From assembly GCF_025128095.1 (NCBI RefSeq), contig NZ_JAHLYT010000011.1, positions 44,750-108,749 of the forward strand: 64,000 nucleotides of DNA, written 5' to 3'. This document shows, piece by piece, positions 1 to 9,877 of the stretch. The notes below the pieces were generated by a model, which did no database searches, was not told the DNA's origin, and saw only the letters and a list, made by a program, of their open reading frames with translations. Source of the stretch: Synechococcus sp. CS-1328 (GTDB lineage: Bacteria; Cyanobacteriota; Cyanobacteriia; PCC-6307; Cyanobiaceae). How positions within the stretch are numbered: position 1 is the first letter of the stretch; every line of letters begins with the position of its first letter. The translations under genes were made by a program, and so were the position numbers.

Positions 1-1
1 G

Positions 2-1174
2 ATGGGCGATCCCCCGTTGCAGCCGTCGCCCGGGCCGGTGGTGCTGTACATCGATGCGCTCAAGGCCGGTGGTGCCGAGCGGATCACGCTGCAGTGGGCC
101 CAGTGGTTGCAGCAGGCCGGCCGGCCGGTGCTGCTGCTCACCCGCCACGGGCCGGAGCGTGATTTCTACCCCCTGCCCGCCGGGCTTGATCGCCGCGTCG
201 AGCCGCCCGAGCCCCGCTGGCTCAAGGCCCTCGGCTGGTGGGGCTTCCCGTGGCGATTGCTGCGGCTGCGCAGGCTGCTGCGCCAGCTGCGCCCCTGCCT
301 GGTGCTTGGGATCACCACCCTGCCGGCGATCAAGCTGCTGCTGGTCAGCGCCGGTCTGCCCTGGGCCGTGGTGGTGTCGGAGCGCAACTATCCGCCGGCC
401 AAGCCGCCCGCCCTGCCCTGGCGCTGGCTGCGCCGGCTCACCTATCCGCGCGCGGCGGCCCATCTCGTGCAGACCCGCCGCACCCTGGCCTGGCTGGTCT
501 CCACCCAGGCCGTGCCGGAGTCGCGCTGCCATCTGGTGCCCAACCCGATCGGCTGGCCCCTGGCCGATTTCCCGCCACGGCTCGCCCCCGCCGCCCTGAT
601 CCCCGTCGGCGCCTCGCTGATGCTGGCGGTGGGCACCAAGCCCCACCAGAAGGGATTCGACCGGCTGCTGGCGGCCTTTGCCCGCCTGGCGCCGCGCCAT
701 CCCAGCTGGCATCTGGTGATCCTCGGCCTCGATCCGGCCAGCGGCAGCCATCGCCGCGCCGTGGCGGATCTGGTGGCGCAGTGGCAGGCCGACCCGCTGC
801 TGCGCCAGCGGGTGCATCTGCCGGGCCCGGTGGGCAACGTGGCCGATTGGTACGGGGCCTGCGATCTGTTTGTGCTCAGCTCCCGCTACGAGGGGTTTCC
901 GAACGTGTTGCTTGAGGCCATGGTGAGCGGCTGTGCCTGCCTGGCCTGCGCCTGCCCCACCGGACCGGAGGAGATCGTGCGCCATGGGCAGGATGGCTGG
1001 CTGGTGCCGGCCGAGGCCGATGCGGCGTTGCTGGAGCGTGAACTGGAGCGGCTGATCGACGATCCCCTTGTGCGGCGCCGCCTCGGCAGCGAGGCCGGCG
1101 CCGTGCGGCAGCGCTACGGCGACGCCACGGTGCGTGAGCAGTTTCTTGCAGCCCTTCAGCCCCTGATGCCCTGA
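2..1174 (+). CDS. GT4-type glycosyltransferase (group 1)
   Basis: Predicted cytoplasmic glycosyltransferase that moves a sugar from a nucleotide-sugar donor to a cell-surface glycan. The N-terminus has the glycine-rich start of a GT-B fold (DALKAGGAERITLQ, about residues 18-31). The C-terminal half has the E-x7-E donor site in SRYEGFPNVLLEAM at about residues 296-309. At 390 aa the length is normal for the family. The ATG at position 2 gives a sensible N-terminus, but the window edge hides any upstream start or promoter, so the start is provisional. Two further glycosyltransferases follow with 14 bp and 1 bp gaps, so the three probably form one operon. Donor and acceptor cannot be read from the sequence. 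Confidence 0.85.
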   Translation: MGDPPLQPSPGPVVLYIDALKAGGAERITLQWAQWLQQAGRPVLLLTRHGPERDFYPLPAGLDRRVEPPEPRWLKALGWWGFPWRLLRLRRLLRQLRPCLVLGITTLPAIKLLLVSAGLPWAVVVSERNYPPAKPPALPWRWLRRLTYPRAAAHLVQTRRTLAWLVSTQAVPESRCHLVPNPIGWPLADFPPRLAPAALIPVGASLMLAVGTKPHQKGFDRLLAAFARLAPRHPSWHLVILGLDPASGSHRRAVADLVAQWQADPLLRQRVHLPGPVGNVADWYGACDLFVLSSRYEGFPNVLLEAMVSGCACLACACPTGPEEIVRHGQDGWLVPAEADAALLERELERLIDDPLVRRRLGSEAGAVRQRYGDATVREQFLAALQPLMP

Positions 1175-1188
1175 GCCGCGCCTCCGCC

Positions 1189-2520
1189 ATGTCCGCGCCC
1201 CTACCGATCACCGCGCCCCCGTCGTCGCAGGGTGACGATCTCTGGATCGTGCTGCCCCATCTGGGCCCCGGCGGTGCCCAGAAGGTGGCGGTGCTGGCGG
1301 CGGGCCACTTCGCGGCCTGCGGTCTGCGGGTGCGGCTGATCACCCTGCTGCCCGATCAGCCGGCCGTGCTGGAGCCTCCGCCCGGGGTGGAGCACATCGA
1401 CCTGGGCCCGCTGGTGGCCAGCGACCGGCAGCGGCAGGGCCCCTGGGTGGATGTCTCGGATCGCTCGCCGCTGGCGATCGCTCGGCGGGTGGCGGTCCTC
1501 TGGATCGGCCGGATCCGGCGCCGCCTTTCGCCGCTGGGCCTGCGCCTGCTGCTCGGGCTGCAGCTTCCCCTCTGGCCGCCCGCGACGGGTTGGCGTGGCG
1601 GCCTGCAGCGCCTGTTGCTGCGGCTGACCCGCAACGTGGGAGGCCCCCAGGGGGCTCGCCTGCGCCAGCTGGTGCAGCGGCAGCGGCCCCAGCGGCTGCT
1701 AGCCCTGCTGAGCCGCACCAACATGTTGTCCGCTCTGGCGGTCTGGGATCTGCCGATCCATCTGGTGGTGTCGGAGCGGAACGATCCCCGCCTGCAGCAC
1801 CTGCCCTTCCCCTGGAACCGGCTGCGGCCTCTGCTCTATGGCCGCGCCGATGTGGTGACCGCCAACACCAGCGGGGTGCTGGCGGTGCTGCGCCAGTTCC
1901 CGCAGCCGTTCCGGCGGCTGGAGCTGCTGGCCAATCCCCTGCCCCAGACCCAGCGCCCCGGTGAGCGGCTGCCCCTGGCGGAGCGCTCGCGCGAGTTCCT
2001 CACGGTCTGCCGGCTGGTGCCCCAGAAGGGGGTGGACGTGCTGCTGGAGGCCTTTGCCCTGCTGCCGCTGCCGATCCGTCAGGAATGGCGGTTGCGGATC
2101 GTGGGCGATGGCCCCGAGCGCGCCGCCCTGGAGCGGCAGGCCCGCCAGCTGGGGATCGCCGCGCAGGTGAGCTTCGAGGGCTTCTGCAGCGATCCGCCCC
2201 GCTTCTTTCGCCAGGCGCCGATCTTCGTGCTGCCCTCCCGCTTCGAAGGCATGCCCAATGCCCTGCTGGAGGCGATGGGCTTCGGCTTGGCGTCGGTGGT
2301 CACCGATGCCTCGCCCGGCCCCCTGGAGCTGGTGGAGCCGGGTGTCACCGGGCTGGTGGTGCGCAGCGGCGACGCGGCGGCTCTGGCGGCGGCTCTGCAG
2401 CAGCTGGTGGAGGATCCGGAGCTGCAGCAGCGCTGCGGCGCGGCGGCGGCGGAGCTGCTGCGCCGGCACGACTGGCCGGTGCTCGAGCCGGTCTGGCGCG
2501 ACCTGCTCAACCTCGCCTGA
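1189..2520 (+). CDS. GT4-type glycosyltransferase
   Basis: Second member of the glycosyltransferase operon, 443 aa. The N-terminal Rossmann-like start is LPHLGPGGAQKVAVLAAGHF, and VSERNDPR in mid-protein matches the VSERNYPP of the preceding gene, so the two are probably paralogues. The donor-site E-x7-E motif lies in SRFEGMPNALLEAMGFG at about residues 350-366. It starts with ATG 14 bp after the upstream stop. The next gene begins one base after its TGA, so translational coupling is likely. Substrate is unknown. The role is inferred from family and from the polysaccharide genes further on. Confidence 0.87.
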   Translation: MSAPLPITAPPSSQGDDLWIVLPHLGPGGAQKVAVLAAGHFAACGLRVRLITLLPDQPAVLEPPPGVEHIDLGPLVASDRQRQGPWVDVSDRSPLAIARRVAVLWIGRIRRRLSPLGLRLLLGLQLPLWPPATGWRGGLQRLLLRLTRNVGGPQGARLRQLVQRQRPQRLLALLSRTNMLSALAVWDLPIHLVVSERNDPRLQHLPFPWNRLRPLLYGRADVVTANTSGVLAVLRQFPQPFRRLELLANPLPQTQRPGERLPLAERSREFLTVCRLVPQKGVDVLLEAFALLPLPIRQEWRLRIVGDGPERAALERQARQLGIAAQVSFEGFCSDPPRFFRQAPIFVLPSRFEGMPNALLEAMGFGLASVVTDASPGPLELVEPGVTGLVVRSGDAAALAAALQQLVEDPELQQRCGAAAAELLRRHDWPVLEPVWRDLLNLA

Positions 2521-2521
2521 G

Positions 2522-3712
2522 GTGGCCGCCCCTACGCCCCTGCGCCTGCTGGTGTTCGCCCCCTCGCGGCGGGCGCCCTCGGAGACCTTCATCCGCGCCA
2601 ATCTGGCCGGCCTCGCCTGCGACACGGTGGCCTACTGCGGCGACGAACGGCCCTGGGGTGGCCCGCCCCTGCGCCTCGCCTACGGCCTGGCGATCCTGGT
2701 CAGCAAGGCCTGCTACCGCCTGGCCGCCCTGGTGCCGCTGGAGGTGTTGCAGCGCTTCGGCACCTGGCTGCCCTCCCGGGTGGCGATCCGCATCTGCCGC
2801 TACGAGAGGCCCGATCTGGTGCTGGCCGAATTCGGCTTCCACGCGGTGCGGGTGATGGAGCTGGTGCCGGCCACCGGCCTGCCTCTGATCGTCCATTTCC
2901 GTGGCTCCGATGCCTCCTCCCGCCGCTACCTCGACACGCTGCGGCCCCGCTATCGCCGCCTGCTGCAGCTGGTGGCGGCGGTGGTGGTCAAGTCGGAGCC
3001 GATGCGCGTCACCTTGCTGGCCCTGGCGACGCAGCGCCAGCGACCCCTGCCGGTGCTGATCAGTCCCTCGGGGGCCGATCCCGCCCGCTTCGCCGGCGCC
3101 GATCCCGCCGCGGCCCCGCCCCACTTTCTGGCGGTGGGCCGGTTCGTGGCCAAGAAGGGGCCGCTGCTCAGCCTCGAGGCCTTCGCCCGCGCCAGCTCAG
3201 GCCATCCCGACTGGCGGCTGGAGATGGTGGGAGAGGGGCCCCTGCTGGCCCTGGCCCGCCAGCGGGCCAGCGACCTCGGCCTCGGCGATCGGGTGATTTT
3301 CGCCGGCCTGCTGCCGCCGGCGGCCATCGCCGAGCGCCTGCGGGGGGCGCGGGCCTTCCTGCAGCATTCGCTCACCGCACCGGACGGGGATCAGGAGGGA
3401 TCGCCGGTGGCGGTGCTGGAGGCCCAGCTCAGCGGCCTGCCGGTGGTGGCGACCCGCCACGCCGGCATCCCTGAGGTGGTGCAGCACGGGGTGACGGGCC
3501 TGCTGGTGGAGGAGGGCGACGTGGCGGCGATGGCGGAGGCGATCCGCCGTCTGGGGGAGGACCCAGCCCTGGCCGGCCGGCTGGGGGCGGCGGGGCAGCG
3601 CCGTTGCCAGGAGCACTTCACGGTGCAGCACCACCTGCAGGCCCTGCAGGGCCTGATCGAGCAGGTGGCTGCCGCGCCGACGTCGCCGCCCGGCGATAGC
3701 CTCAGCCCGTGA
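2522..3712 (+). CDS. GT4-type glycosyltransferase, WcaL/AmsK-like
   Basis: Third glycosyltransferase of the run, 396 aa. The chosen start is the GTG at 2522, directly after the TGA of the upstream gene; the open frame extends further back only as antiparallel or overlapping nonsense. The N-terminal SETFIRANLAGL and the HFRGSDASSRRY stretch resemble the colanic-acid/exopolysaccharide WcaL-type branch of GT4. The E-x7-E donor site is in DQEGSPVAVLEAQLSG near residue 295. Its last four bases overlap the GTG of the helicase gene. It probably adds a sugar to an exopolysaccharide or O-chain repeat; the exact linkage is unknown. Confidence 0.85.
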   Translation: MAAPTPLRLLVFAPSRRAPSETFIRANLAGLACDTVAYCGDERPWGGPPLRLAYGLAILVSKACYRLAALVPLEVLQRFGTWLPSRVAIRICRYERPDLVLAEFGFHAVRVMELVPATGLPLIVHFRGSDASSRRYLDTLRPRYRRLLQLVAAVVVKSEPMRVTLLALATQRQRPLPVLISPSGADPARFAGADPAAAPPHFLAVGRFVAKKGPLLSLEAFARASSGHPDWRLEMVGEGPLLALARQRASDLGLGDRVIFAGLLPPAAIAERLRGARAFLQHSLTAPDGDQEGSPVAVLEAQLSGLPVVATRHAGIPEVVQHGVTGLLVEEGDVAAMAEAIRRLGEDPALAGRLGAAGQRRCQEHFTVQHHLQALQGLIEQVAAAPTSPPGDSLSP

Positions 3713-6108
3713 GCTTTCTTGCCGGCCTCAACGACGCCCAGCGCCGGGCGGTGGACCACCACACCGGTCCCCTGCTGGTGGTGGCGGGGGCCGGCAGCGG
3801 CAAGACCCGCGCCCTCACCCATCGCATCGCCCACCTGATCGGCCACCACGGCGTCGATCCGGCCGATCTGCTGGCGGTGACCTTCACCAACAAGGCCGCC
3901 CGGGAGATGAAGGAGCGGCTGGAGCTGCTGCTGGCCCAGAAGCTGGCCCAGAGCCAGTTCGGCCAGCCCTGGAGCACCCTGCCACTGGTGCAGCAGAAGC
4001 AGCTGCGCAGCCGCATCTACCGGGAGGTGATCAAGGAGCTGTGGATCGGCACCTTTCATGCCCTGTTCGCGCGGCTGCTGCGCTTCGATATCGACAAGTT
4101 CCACGACCCCGAAGGCCTGCGCTGGACGCGGCAGTTCTCGATCTACGACGAGAGCGACGCCCAGACGCTGGTGAAGGAGATCGTGACCCAGGAGCTGGGG
4201 CTGGACCCGAAGCGCTTCGAACCCAAGAAAGTGCGCTGGGCGATCAGCAACGCCAAGAACCAGGGCTGGCTGCCGGAGCAGCTGGAGGCCAAGGCGGAGG
4301 GGGTGCGGGGCCGCAAGGAGGCCGAGGCCTATCGCCTCTATCGCCGCGCCCTGGCCGCCAACAACGCCCTCGATTTCGATGATCTGCTGCTGCTGCCGGT
4401 GCAGCTGCTGCGCCAGAACGAGCAGGTGCGGAACTACTGGCACCGTCGCTTCCGCCATGTGCTGGTGGACGAATACCAGGACACCAACCGCACCCAGTAC
4501 GACCTGATCAAGCTGCTGGTCACCAATGGTCGGGACCCTGCCGCCTATGACGACTGGGCAGGCCGCTCGGTGTTCGTGGTGGGCGACGCCGATCAGAGCA
4601 TCTACAGCTTCCGCGCCGCCGACTTCACGATCCTGATGGGTTTTCAGGACGATTTCGGCGACGGCGCTGCCGATGAGGCCACCAGCACCATGGTGAAGCT
4701 GGAGGAGAACTACCGCTCCACCGCCACGATCCTGGAGGCGGCCAACGCCCTGATCGCCCACAACAGCGAGCGGATCGACAAGATCCTCCGCCCCACCCGC
4801 GGCGAAGGGGAGTTGATCACCCTCACCCGCTGTGACGACGAGATCGCCGAGGCCGAGGCGGTGGTGCACCGCATGCGCATGCTCGAGGCCGCCCATCCCG
4901 ATCTGCGCTGGGGCGACATGGCGGTGCTGTATCGCACCAATGCCCAGAGCCGGGCGATGGAGGAGGCCCTGGTGCGCTGGGGGATTCCTTACATCGTGGT
5001 GGGTGGGCTGCGCTTCTACGACCGGCGCGAGATCAAAGATGTGCTCGCCTACCTGCGGCTGCTGGTCAATCCGGCCGACACGGTGAGCCTGCTGCGGGTG
5101 CTGAATGTGCCCCGCCGCGGCATCGGCAAGACCACGATCGAGCGGCTCACTGATGCCTCCAATCAGCTGGGGATTCCGTTGTGGGAGGTGGTGAGCGATG
5201 CCGAGGCGGTGCGCTCCCTCGGCGGGCGTTCGGCCAAGGGGCTGCTGCAGTTCCATGAACTGATCAGTGATCTGCAGCGCCGCGTCCAGGACGCTCCACC
5301 CTCTGAGCTGGTGCAGCGGGTGCTGGAGCAGAGCGGCTATCTGGCCGAGCTGATCGCCGCCGGCACCGATGAAGCCGAAGACCGGCGCCGCAACCTCAAC
5401 GAACTGGTGAATGCCGGTTTGCAGTATCAGGAGGAGAACGAGGAGGGGGATCTGGAGGGGTTCCTGGCCTCGGCCGCCCTGGCCAGCGACGCCGACAGCA
5501 AGGACACCGACCAGGACCGCGTCACCCTGATGACCCTGCACGCCAGCAAGGGGCTGGAGTTCCCGGTGGTGTTTCTGGTGGGGATGGAGCAGGGCCTCTT
5601 CCCCAGCTACCGCTCTCTGGAGGATCCCGCCGCCCTGGAGGAGGAGCGCCGCCTCTGCTACGTGGGCATCACCCGTGCCAAGGAGCGTCTGTTTCTCTCC
5701 CATGCCAGCGAAAGGCGCCTCTGGGGCGGCATGCGCGAGCCGGCGGTGCCCTCGGTGTTTCTCTCGGAGCTGCCTGAGGAACTGGTGCAGGGCGACATCC
5801 CGCGCTCCGGCGGTGCGGCCCTGCGCCGGGAGCAGCGGCTTGATCGGCTCACCCGTGTCGATCGAGTGGAGTCCCGCCGCGTGGAGGGTGGTGGGGAGGC
5901 CGGCGTCGCCGCCAATGCGGTGCGGCGCCGCGCCGGTGTGGCCCGGAGCTGGGTGGTGGGTGACCGGCTGCGCCATGCCGCCTTCGGGGACGGCCATGTG
6001 ACCCATCTGTTCGGCAGTGGCGAGAAGATCTCGATCGCCGTGAAGTTCGAAGGCATGGGCCCGAAGATCCTCGATCCGCGCCTGGCGCCGATTGAGCCGC
6101 TGGTCTGA
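3709..6108 (+). CDS. pcrA: UvrD/PcrA-type superfamily 1A DNA helicase
   Basis: ATP-dependent 3'-5' DNA helicase for excision repair and removal of recombination intermediates. All diagnostic SF1A motifs are visible: Walker A GAGSGKT at residues 27-33, DEYQDTN (motif II) near 254, DQSIYSFRAAD (motif III) near 295, VTLMTLHASKGLEFPVVF (motif V region) near 605, and YVGITRAKERL (motif VI) near 650. The C-terminus (VGDRLRHAAFGDGHVTHLF) is the Tudor-like tail seen in PcrA/UvrD. At 799 aa it is full length. The GTG start overlaps the upstream stop by 4 bp. The name uvrD would serve equally well. Confidence 0.96.
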   Translation: MSFLAGLNDAQRRAVDHHTGPLLVVAGAGSGKTRALTHRIAHLIGHHGVDPADLLAVTFTNKAAREMKERLELLLAQKLAQSQFGQPWSTLPLVQQKQLRSRIYREVIKELWIGTFHALFARLLRFDIDKFHDPEGLRWTRQFSIYDESDAQTLVKEIVTQELGLDPKRFEPKKVRWAISNAKNQGWLPEQLEAKAEGVRGRKEAEAYRLYRRALAANNALDFDDLLLLPVQLLRQNEQVRNYWHRRFRHVLVDEYQDTNRTQYDLIKLLVTNGRDPAAYDDWAGRSVFVVGDADQSIYSFRAADFTILMGFQDDFGDGAADEATSTMVKLEENYRSTATILEAANALIAHNSERIDKILRPTRGEGELITLTRCDDEIAEAEAVVHRMRMLEAAHPDLRWGDMAVLYRTNAQSRAMEEALVRWGIPYIVVGGLRFYDRREIKDVLAYLRLLVNPADTVSLLRVLNVPRRGIGKTTIERLTDASNQLGIPLWEVVSDAEAVRSLGGRSAKGLLQFHELISDLQRRVQDAPPSELVQRVLEQSGYLAELIAAGTDEAEDRRRNLNELVNAGLQYQEENEEGDLEGFLASAALASDADSKDTDQDRVTLMTLHASKGLEFPVVFLVGMEQGLFPSYRSLEDPAALEEERRLCYVGITRAKERLFLSHASERRLWGGMREPAVPSVFLSELPEELVQGDIPRSGGAALRREQRLDRLTRVDRVESRRVEGGGEAGVAANAVRRRAGVARSWVVGDRLRHAAFGDGHVTHLFGSGEKISIAVKFEGMGPKILDPRLAPIEPLV

Positions 6109-7434
6109 GCGGCGATTGCGGAGATCTGGCCATGCACTCGGATCCGCCTGTGCCTGCCACCCGCCCCTCTATTACGGCCTGCTCTGGCTCTTGGGCCAGT
6201 TGGTGCCCGGCACGGCCCGGTTCCTGCGGCTGTTCTCCTGGGGGGCCTACCTGTTGGGCGAGGGGGTGATCGTGGCCCAGGTGGCTCAGATGGCCCGGCC
6301 CCTGGCGCCCCCACGGCGCCATCTGGCTGTGGGGTTGGTCGTGATCCTGGCCTTCTGCAGTCCCTTCCCGATTCGCTTCTCGATCGAGGCCAAGGGCTAT
6401 GCGCTGCTGGTGCTCTGGATCGCCCTGGCCCTTCTCTGCCGGCGCCGCTGGCACCAGGAGGGCAAGCTGGCTGATGGCATCGGCTACGGACTGGCCCTGG
6501 CCGCTGCCGGCCTTACCCACTACTACGGCCTCTTCTACGGGATCGCCCTGGCGCTCACCGAGCTGGCGGCGACCTGGCGGCCCCTGCGACTGCGGTTGCA
6601 AAGTGTGGGAAGTCTGCCTGTTGACAGCGCTGCCCTGCCTGGCCTGGATCTGGCACAGCCGCCGCTATCTGCTGGAGGGATCGGAGGCCGGTGACTGGAT
6701 CGGCAGGCCCGATGGCGGCATGGCTGAGGAGGTGCTGGCGCGGGCCCTGGGACCCTGGCCGCTGCCGAAGCTGGCCCTGCTCCTGGTGATGGGAGCGTTT
6801 GATCTGGTGCTGTGCCGCCGGCGTGTCACGGCGGAGGTTGGCCTTCCAGTTGGCAACCAACGCCCCTGGCTGGCCTGGCTGGACGGGTCTGTCCTGCTCT
6901 CCGGCGGCGTGCTGGTGTTGATGGTGGTGGGGGTGTCGTTTGGCCCTGGCTGCAGCCCTGGTGCTCTCCTTCTGGGCCGATTCCTTCCCCCCCTTGCAAC
7001 CGGGCGGGGTGTTCCAGGGATCGCGCGAGACGAACGACTTTCGCCTGCTGGTGCTGGCCAGTCAGGACACGGCCGTTCGGATCAGCCCACGGGCCCATCA
7101 TTTCCGCACGGCCGAGCGGCTGCTGCGCAACGCCGGCACGGTGAATCCAGCCCAGGTGTCACCAGGCCCCGTGCTGTCCAGTGCTGCCCCGCCGGGCCTG
7201 GACTCCTGGGGCGATCTGCGCGATCTGCGCCGCCTGCTGCGCCGCCAGCACCCTCCAGATCGCCTAGTGCTGGCCGAGACCGGGGGCCCGGACTCGGTGC
7301 AGCGCCGCATCGATCCGGCCCTGGCCTGGGTCGAGGAGCTGGGCTATGCCTGCCGCCGCGATCTGCCCGGCCGGCCCCACCTGCGCCTCTATCGCTGCCG
7401 CTGGCCCGCAGCCGCTCAGAGGCTGGAGGGCTGA
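6092..7434 (+). pseudogene. Decayed GT39-like membrane glycosyltransferase
   Basis: A polytopic membrane protein can be reassembled only by joining three reading frames: about 6150-6600, about 6600-6950 and about 6950-7434. The first part has HPPLYYGLLWLLGQLVPG, a hallmark of dolichyl-phosphate-mannose-type (GT39-like) mannosyltransferases just after their catalytic loop, followed by several hydrophobic helices. The frame changes by +1 near 6600 and again near 6950. The first transmembrane helix and the expected acidic catalytic motif upstream of HPPLYY are missing; the sequence there is just the end of the helicase gene. The tail (DFRLLVLASQDTAVRI onward) looks like the family's soluble C-terminus and overlaps kdsA on the other strand by 19 bp. 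It is 5' truncated plus two frameshifts, so almost certainly non-functional. Confidence 0.7.
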
Positions 7435-8225
7435 AAGCCTGCCGCTACCGCCGCACGGATCGCCAGCAGCTGCTCCAGCAGCGGCTCAAGGCGGTGTAGC
7501 GGCACCATGTTGGGCCCGTCGCTGAGGGCCTGATCGGGGTCGGGATGCACCTCCATGAACAGCCCATCCACTCCAACGGCCACCGCCGCCCGGGCCAGGG
7601 GCGCCACGAACTCCCGCTGCCCGCCGGTGCTGCTGCCCCGGCCGCCGGGCTGCTGCACCGAATGGGTGGCATCGAAGATCACCGGGCAGCCCAGCTCCCG
7701 CAGCTGGGGCAGGCTGCGGTAATCCACCACCAGCGTGTTGTAGCCGAAGCTGGTGCCGCGCTCGGTCAGCCAGAGGTTCTCCACGCCGGCCTCCCGCAGC
7801 TTCCGCACCACCTGGGCCATGTCCCAGGGGGCGAGGAACTGGCCTTTCTTGACGTTGATTGTCTTGTCTGTGCCCTGCACCGCGGCGGCGGCGGCCAGCA
7901 GCAGGTCGGTCTGGCGGCAAAGAAAAGCGGGGATCTGCAGCACGTCCACCACGGCGGCTACGGGCGCGGCCTGGTGGCTCTCGTGGATGTCGGTGAGCAA
8001 CGGCAGGCCAAAGCGTTGCTTCACCTCCGCCAGCACCTCCAGGCCATCGCCCACGCCGGGACCGCGGAAGGAGCCGCCGGAGCTGCGGTTGGCCTTGTCG
8101 TAGCTGGCCTTGAAGATGTAGCGGATGCCCAGCCGGTCGGTGATGGCCTTCACCTGCTCAGCGATCTCCAGAACCAGCTCGCGGCTCTCGATCACACAGG
8201 GGCCGGCGATCAGGGTGAAGGTCAT
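7416..8225 (-). CDS. kdsA: 3-deoxy-8-phosphooctulonate synthase (KDO-8-P synthase)
   Basis: Condenses phosphoenolpyruvate with D-arabinose 5-phosphate to KDO 8-phosphate, the committed step to CMP-KDO. The 269-aa protein contains GPCVIES at residues 7-13, [12 protein letters not shown] near 43, [13 protein letters not shown] near 128 and [16 protein letters not shown] near 165, all typical of KdsA. The start is the ATG at 8225; the open frame continues upstream but without homology. It runs opposite to the GT8-like gene, 57 bp away. Together with kdsB, kdsC and kdsD it completes a KDO supply set within 4 kb. Confidence 0.95.
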   Translation of the reverse strand: MTFTLIAGPCVIESRELVLEIAEQVKAITDRLGIRYIFKASYDKANRSSGGSFRGPGVGDGLEVLAEVKQRFGLPLLTDIHESHQAAPVAAVVDVLQIPAFLCRQTDLLLAAAAAVQGTDKTINVKKGQFLAPWDMAQVVRKLREAGVENLWLTERGTSFGYNTLVVDYRSLPQLRELGCPVIFDATHSVQQPGGRGSSTGGQREFVAPLARAAVAVGVDGLFMEVHPDPDQALSDGPNMVPLHRLEPLLEQLLAIRAAVAAGFQPSSL

Positions 8226-8282
8226 GGCGGCAGGGGCGGGCCTCAGGTCGGGCCAGGTGGATGATCGCCCTAGCCTCGCCCC

Positions 8283-8993
8283 ATGACCCAGCCCATCCCG
8301 ATCTTCATCGGCGTGGATCCGCGGGAGCGGGCCGCCGTGACTGTGCTGATCGACAGCCTGTATCAGCACAGCTCGGCTCCCTTGGCGATCACGCCGCTGG
8401 TCACGCCGCAGCTGGAGGCCCAAGGGCTCTACTGGCGCGCCCGGGATTCGAAGCAGAGCACCGCCTTCTCCTTCAGCCGCTTCCTGGTGCCGCGGCTGAT
8501 GGACTATCGCGGCTGGGGGATCTTCATGGACTGCGACATACTCTGCCGCGGCGACATCGCCGAACTCTGGGCGCTGCGCGACGAGCGCTATGCCGTGATG
8601 TGTGTGCAGCACGAGCACGTGCCGGCCGAAACCCGCAAGTTCCAGGGCGAAGTGCAGAGCGCCTACCCGAAGAAGAACTGGAGTTCGCTGATGCTGTTCC
8701 AGGCCGGCCGCTGCACCGCCCTCACGCCCGAGTACGTGAACACGGCCACGGGCCTCGACCTGCACCGCTTCCACTGGCTGGCCGGTGACCACGAGATCGG
8801 CGCCCTTCCCGATCGCTGGAACCATCTGGTGGCCGTGCAGCCGCCGCCGCAGCGATCGGCCGGCGAGGGGGGACCTGTGCTGCTGCACTGGACCCTGGGC
8901 GGTCCCTGGTTCCGGGAGCAACGCACCATGGGAGAGGCCCTGGCGGCGGAGTGGTTCGCGGCCCGCGATGCCGCCTCCCGTCTGTGGGAGTGA
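8283..8993 (+). CDS. Glycosyltransferase, GT8-like
   Basis: A 236-aa soluble protein beginning [18 protein letters not shown], the usual opening of GT8-like (GT-A fold) enzymes. [12 protein letters not shown] precedes [12 protein letters not shown] at about residues 76-87, in which D-x-D would bind the metal and nucleotide sugar. A late [11 protein letters not shown] resembles the histidine-containing donor loop of GT8 enzymes. Its stop overlaps the region of the kdsB start, so it is probably co-transcribed with kdsB and acts on a KDO-linked or neighbouring glycan. Acceptor and donor are not determinable. Confidence 0.72.
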   Translation: MTQPIPIFIGVDPRERAAVTVLIDSLYQHSSAPLAITPLVTPQLEAQGLYWRARDSKQSTAFSFSRFLVPRLMDYRGWGIFMDCDILCRGDIAELWALRDERYAVMCVQHEHVPAETRKFQGEVQSAYPKKNWSSLMLFQAGRCTALTPEYVNTATGLDLHRFHWLAGDHEIGALPDRWNHLVAVQPPPQRSAGEGGPVLLHWTLGGPWFREQRTMGEALAAEWFAARDAASRLWE

Positions 8994-8998
8994 TCCGC

Positions 8999-9877
8999 GT
9001 GCCTCGTTCCGTCAGTCCTGATCCCGCCTCACCGCTGCCCACGATCGTGGCGGTGCCGGCCCGGCTCGCCTCCAGCCGCCTGCCCGGCAAGGTGATGGCC
9101 GACATCGGCGGCCAGCCGATGCTGCGGCGGGTGCTGGAGCGCTGCGCCGCCGCCGAGACCCCCGCCGCCGTGGTGCTCTGCACCGACAGCCAGGAGCTGG
9201 TGGAGGCCGCCGCCGCCTGGGGCTTCCCGGCGCTGCTCACCGCCGCCGACTGCCCCTCCGGCAGTGACCGGATCGCCTCGGTGGTGCAGACCCTGTTGAC
9301 CATGGCCGGCACCGAGACGGCGCCCCTGAACGCCGAAACCGCCCTGGTGATCAATGTGCAGGGCGATCAGCCCTTCCTCGATCCCGCCGTGATCGATGCC
9401 ATGGCGGCCGAGTTCGGCCGGCGCCGGCCGCTGCCGCAGGTGCTCACGCCCGTCTATCGCCTCAGCGCCGCCAAGGTCCACAATCCCAACGTGGTGAAGA
9501 CCCTGCTGGCCGCCGATGGCCGGGCCCTTTACTTCTCCCGCTCGGCGATCCCGCACGTGCGTGATGTGGATCCCGCCGCCTGGCCCGACCACGCCCCGTA
9601 CTGGGGGCATGTGGGCCTCTACGGCTACCGCGCCGATGTGCTGGCCGGTTGGGCGGCGCTGCCCCACTCGCCGCTGGAGCAGTTCGAGAAGCTGGAACAG
9701 CTGCGGCTGATCGAAGCGGGCATCGGCATCGGCACCTTCCCGGTGGAGGGCGACTCCCTGTCGGTGGATACGGCCGAGCAACTCGAACAGGCGCGCCAGA
9801 TCGCCGCAGGAGGCCTCGCGGCTCAGGGGATCGCGGCTCAGTCGTTGCGGTCGCGCCAGCCCTCGGCACAGAGCTGA
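8999..9877 (+). CDS. kdsB: 3-deoxy-manno-octulosonate cytidylyltransferase (CMP-KDO synthetase)
   Basis: Activates KDO with CTP to CMP-KDO. Signature segments are [17 protein letters not shown] near the N-terminus, NVQGDQPFL in the middle and [16 protein letters not shown] near the C-terminus. I prefer GTG 8999 because GGGAG at 8986-8990 sits 8 nt upstream; GTG 8990, which overlaps the preceding stop as GTGA, is the alternative. With the 8999 start the protein is 292 aa, slightly longer than E. coli KdsB (248 aa) because of N-terminal and C-terminal extensions. The 3' end overlaps the convergent kdsC by 40 bp. Confidence 0.93.
   Translation: MPRSVSPDPASPLPTIVAVPARLASSRLPGKVMADIGGQPMLRRVLERCAAAETPAAVVLCTDSQELVEAAAAWGFPALLTAADCPSGSDRIASVVQTLLTMAGTETAPLNAETALVINVQGDQPFLDPAVIDAMAAEFGRRRPLPQVLTPVYRLSAAKVHNPNVVKTLLAADGRALYFSRSAIPHVRDVDPAAWPDHAPYWGHVGLYGYRADVLAGWAALPHSPLEQFEKLEQLRLIEAGIGIGTFPVEGDSLSVDTAEQLEQARQIAAGGLAAQGIAAQSLRSRQPSAQS

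Noticed and set aside
3391..6006. Very long open frame on the minus strand opposite the helicase gene
   Set aside because: It runs antiparallel to a protein with all helicase motifs. GC-rich codons produce long antisense frames; its translation is His/Gln/Leu-rich and shows no domain.
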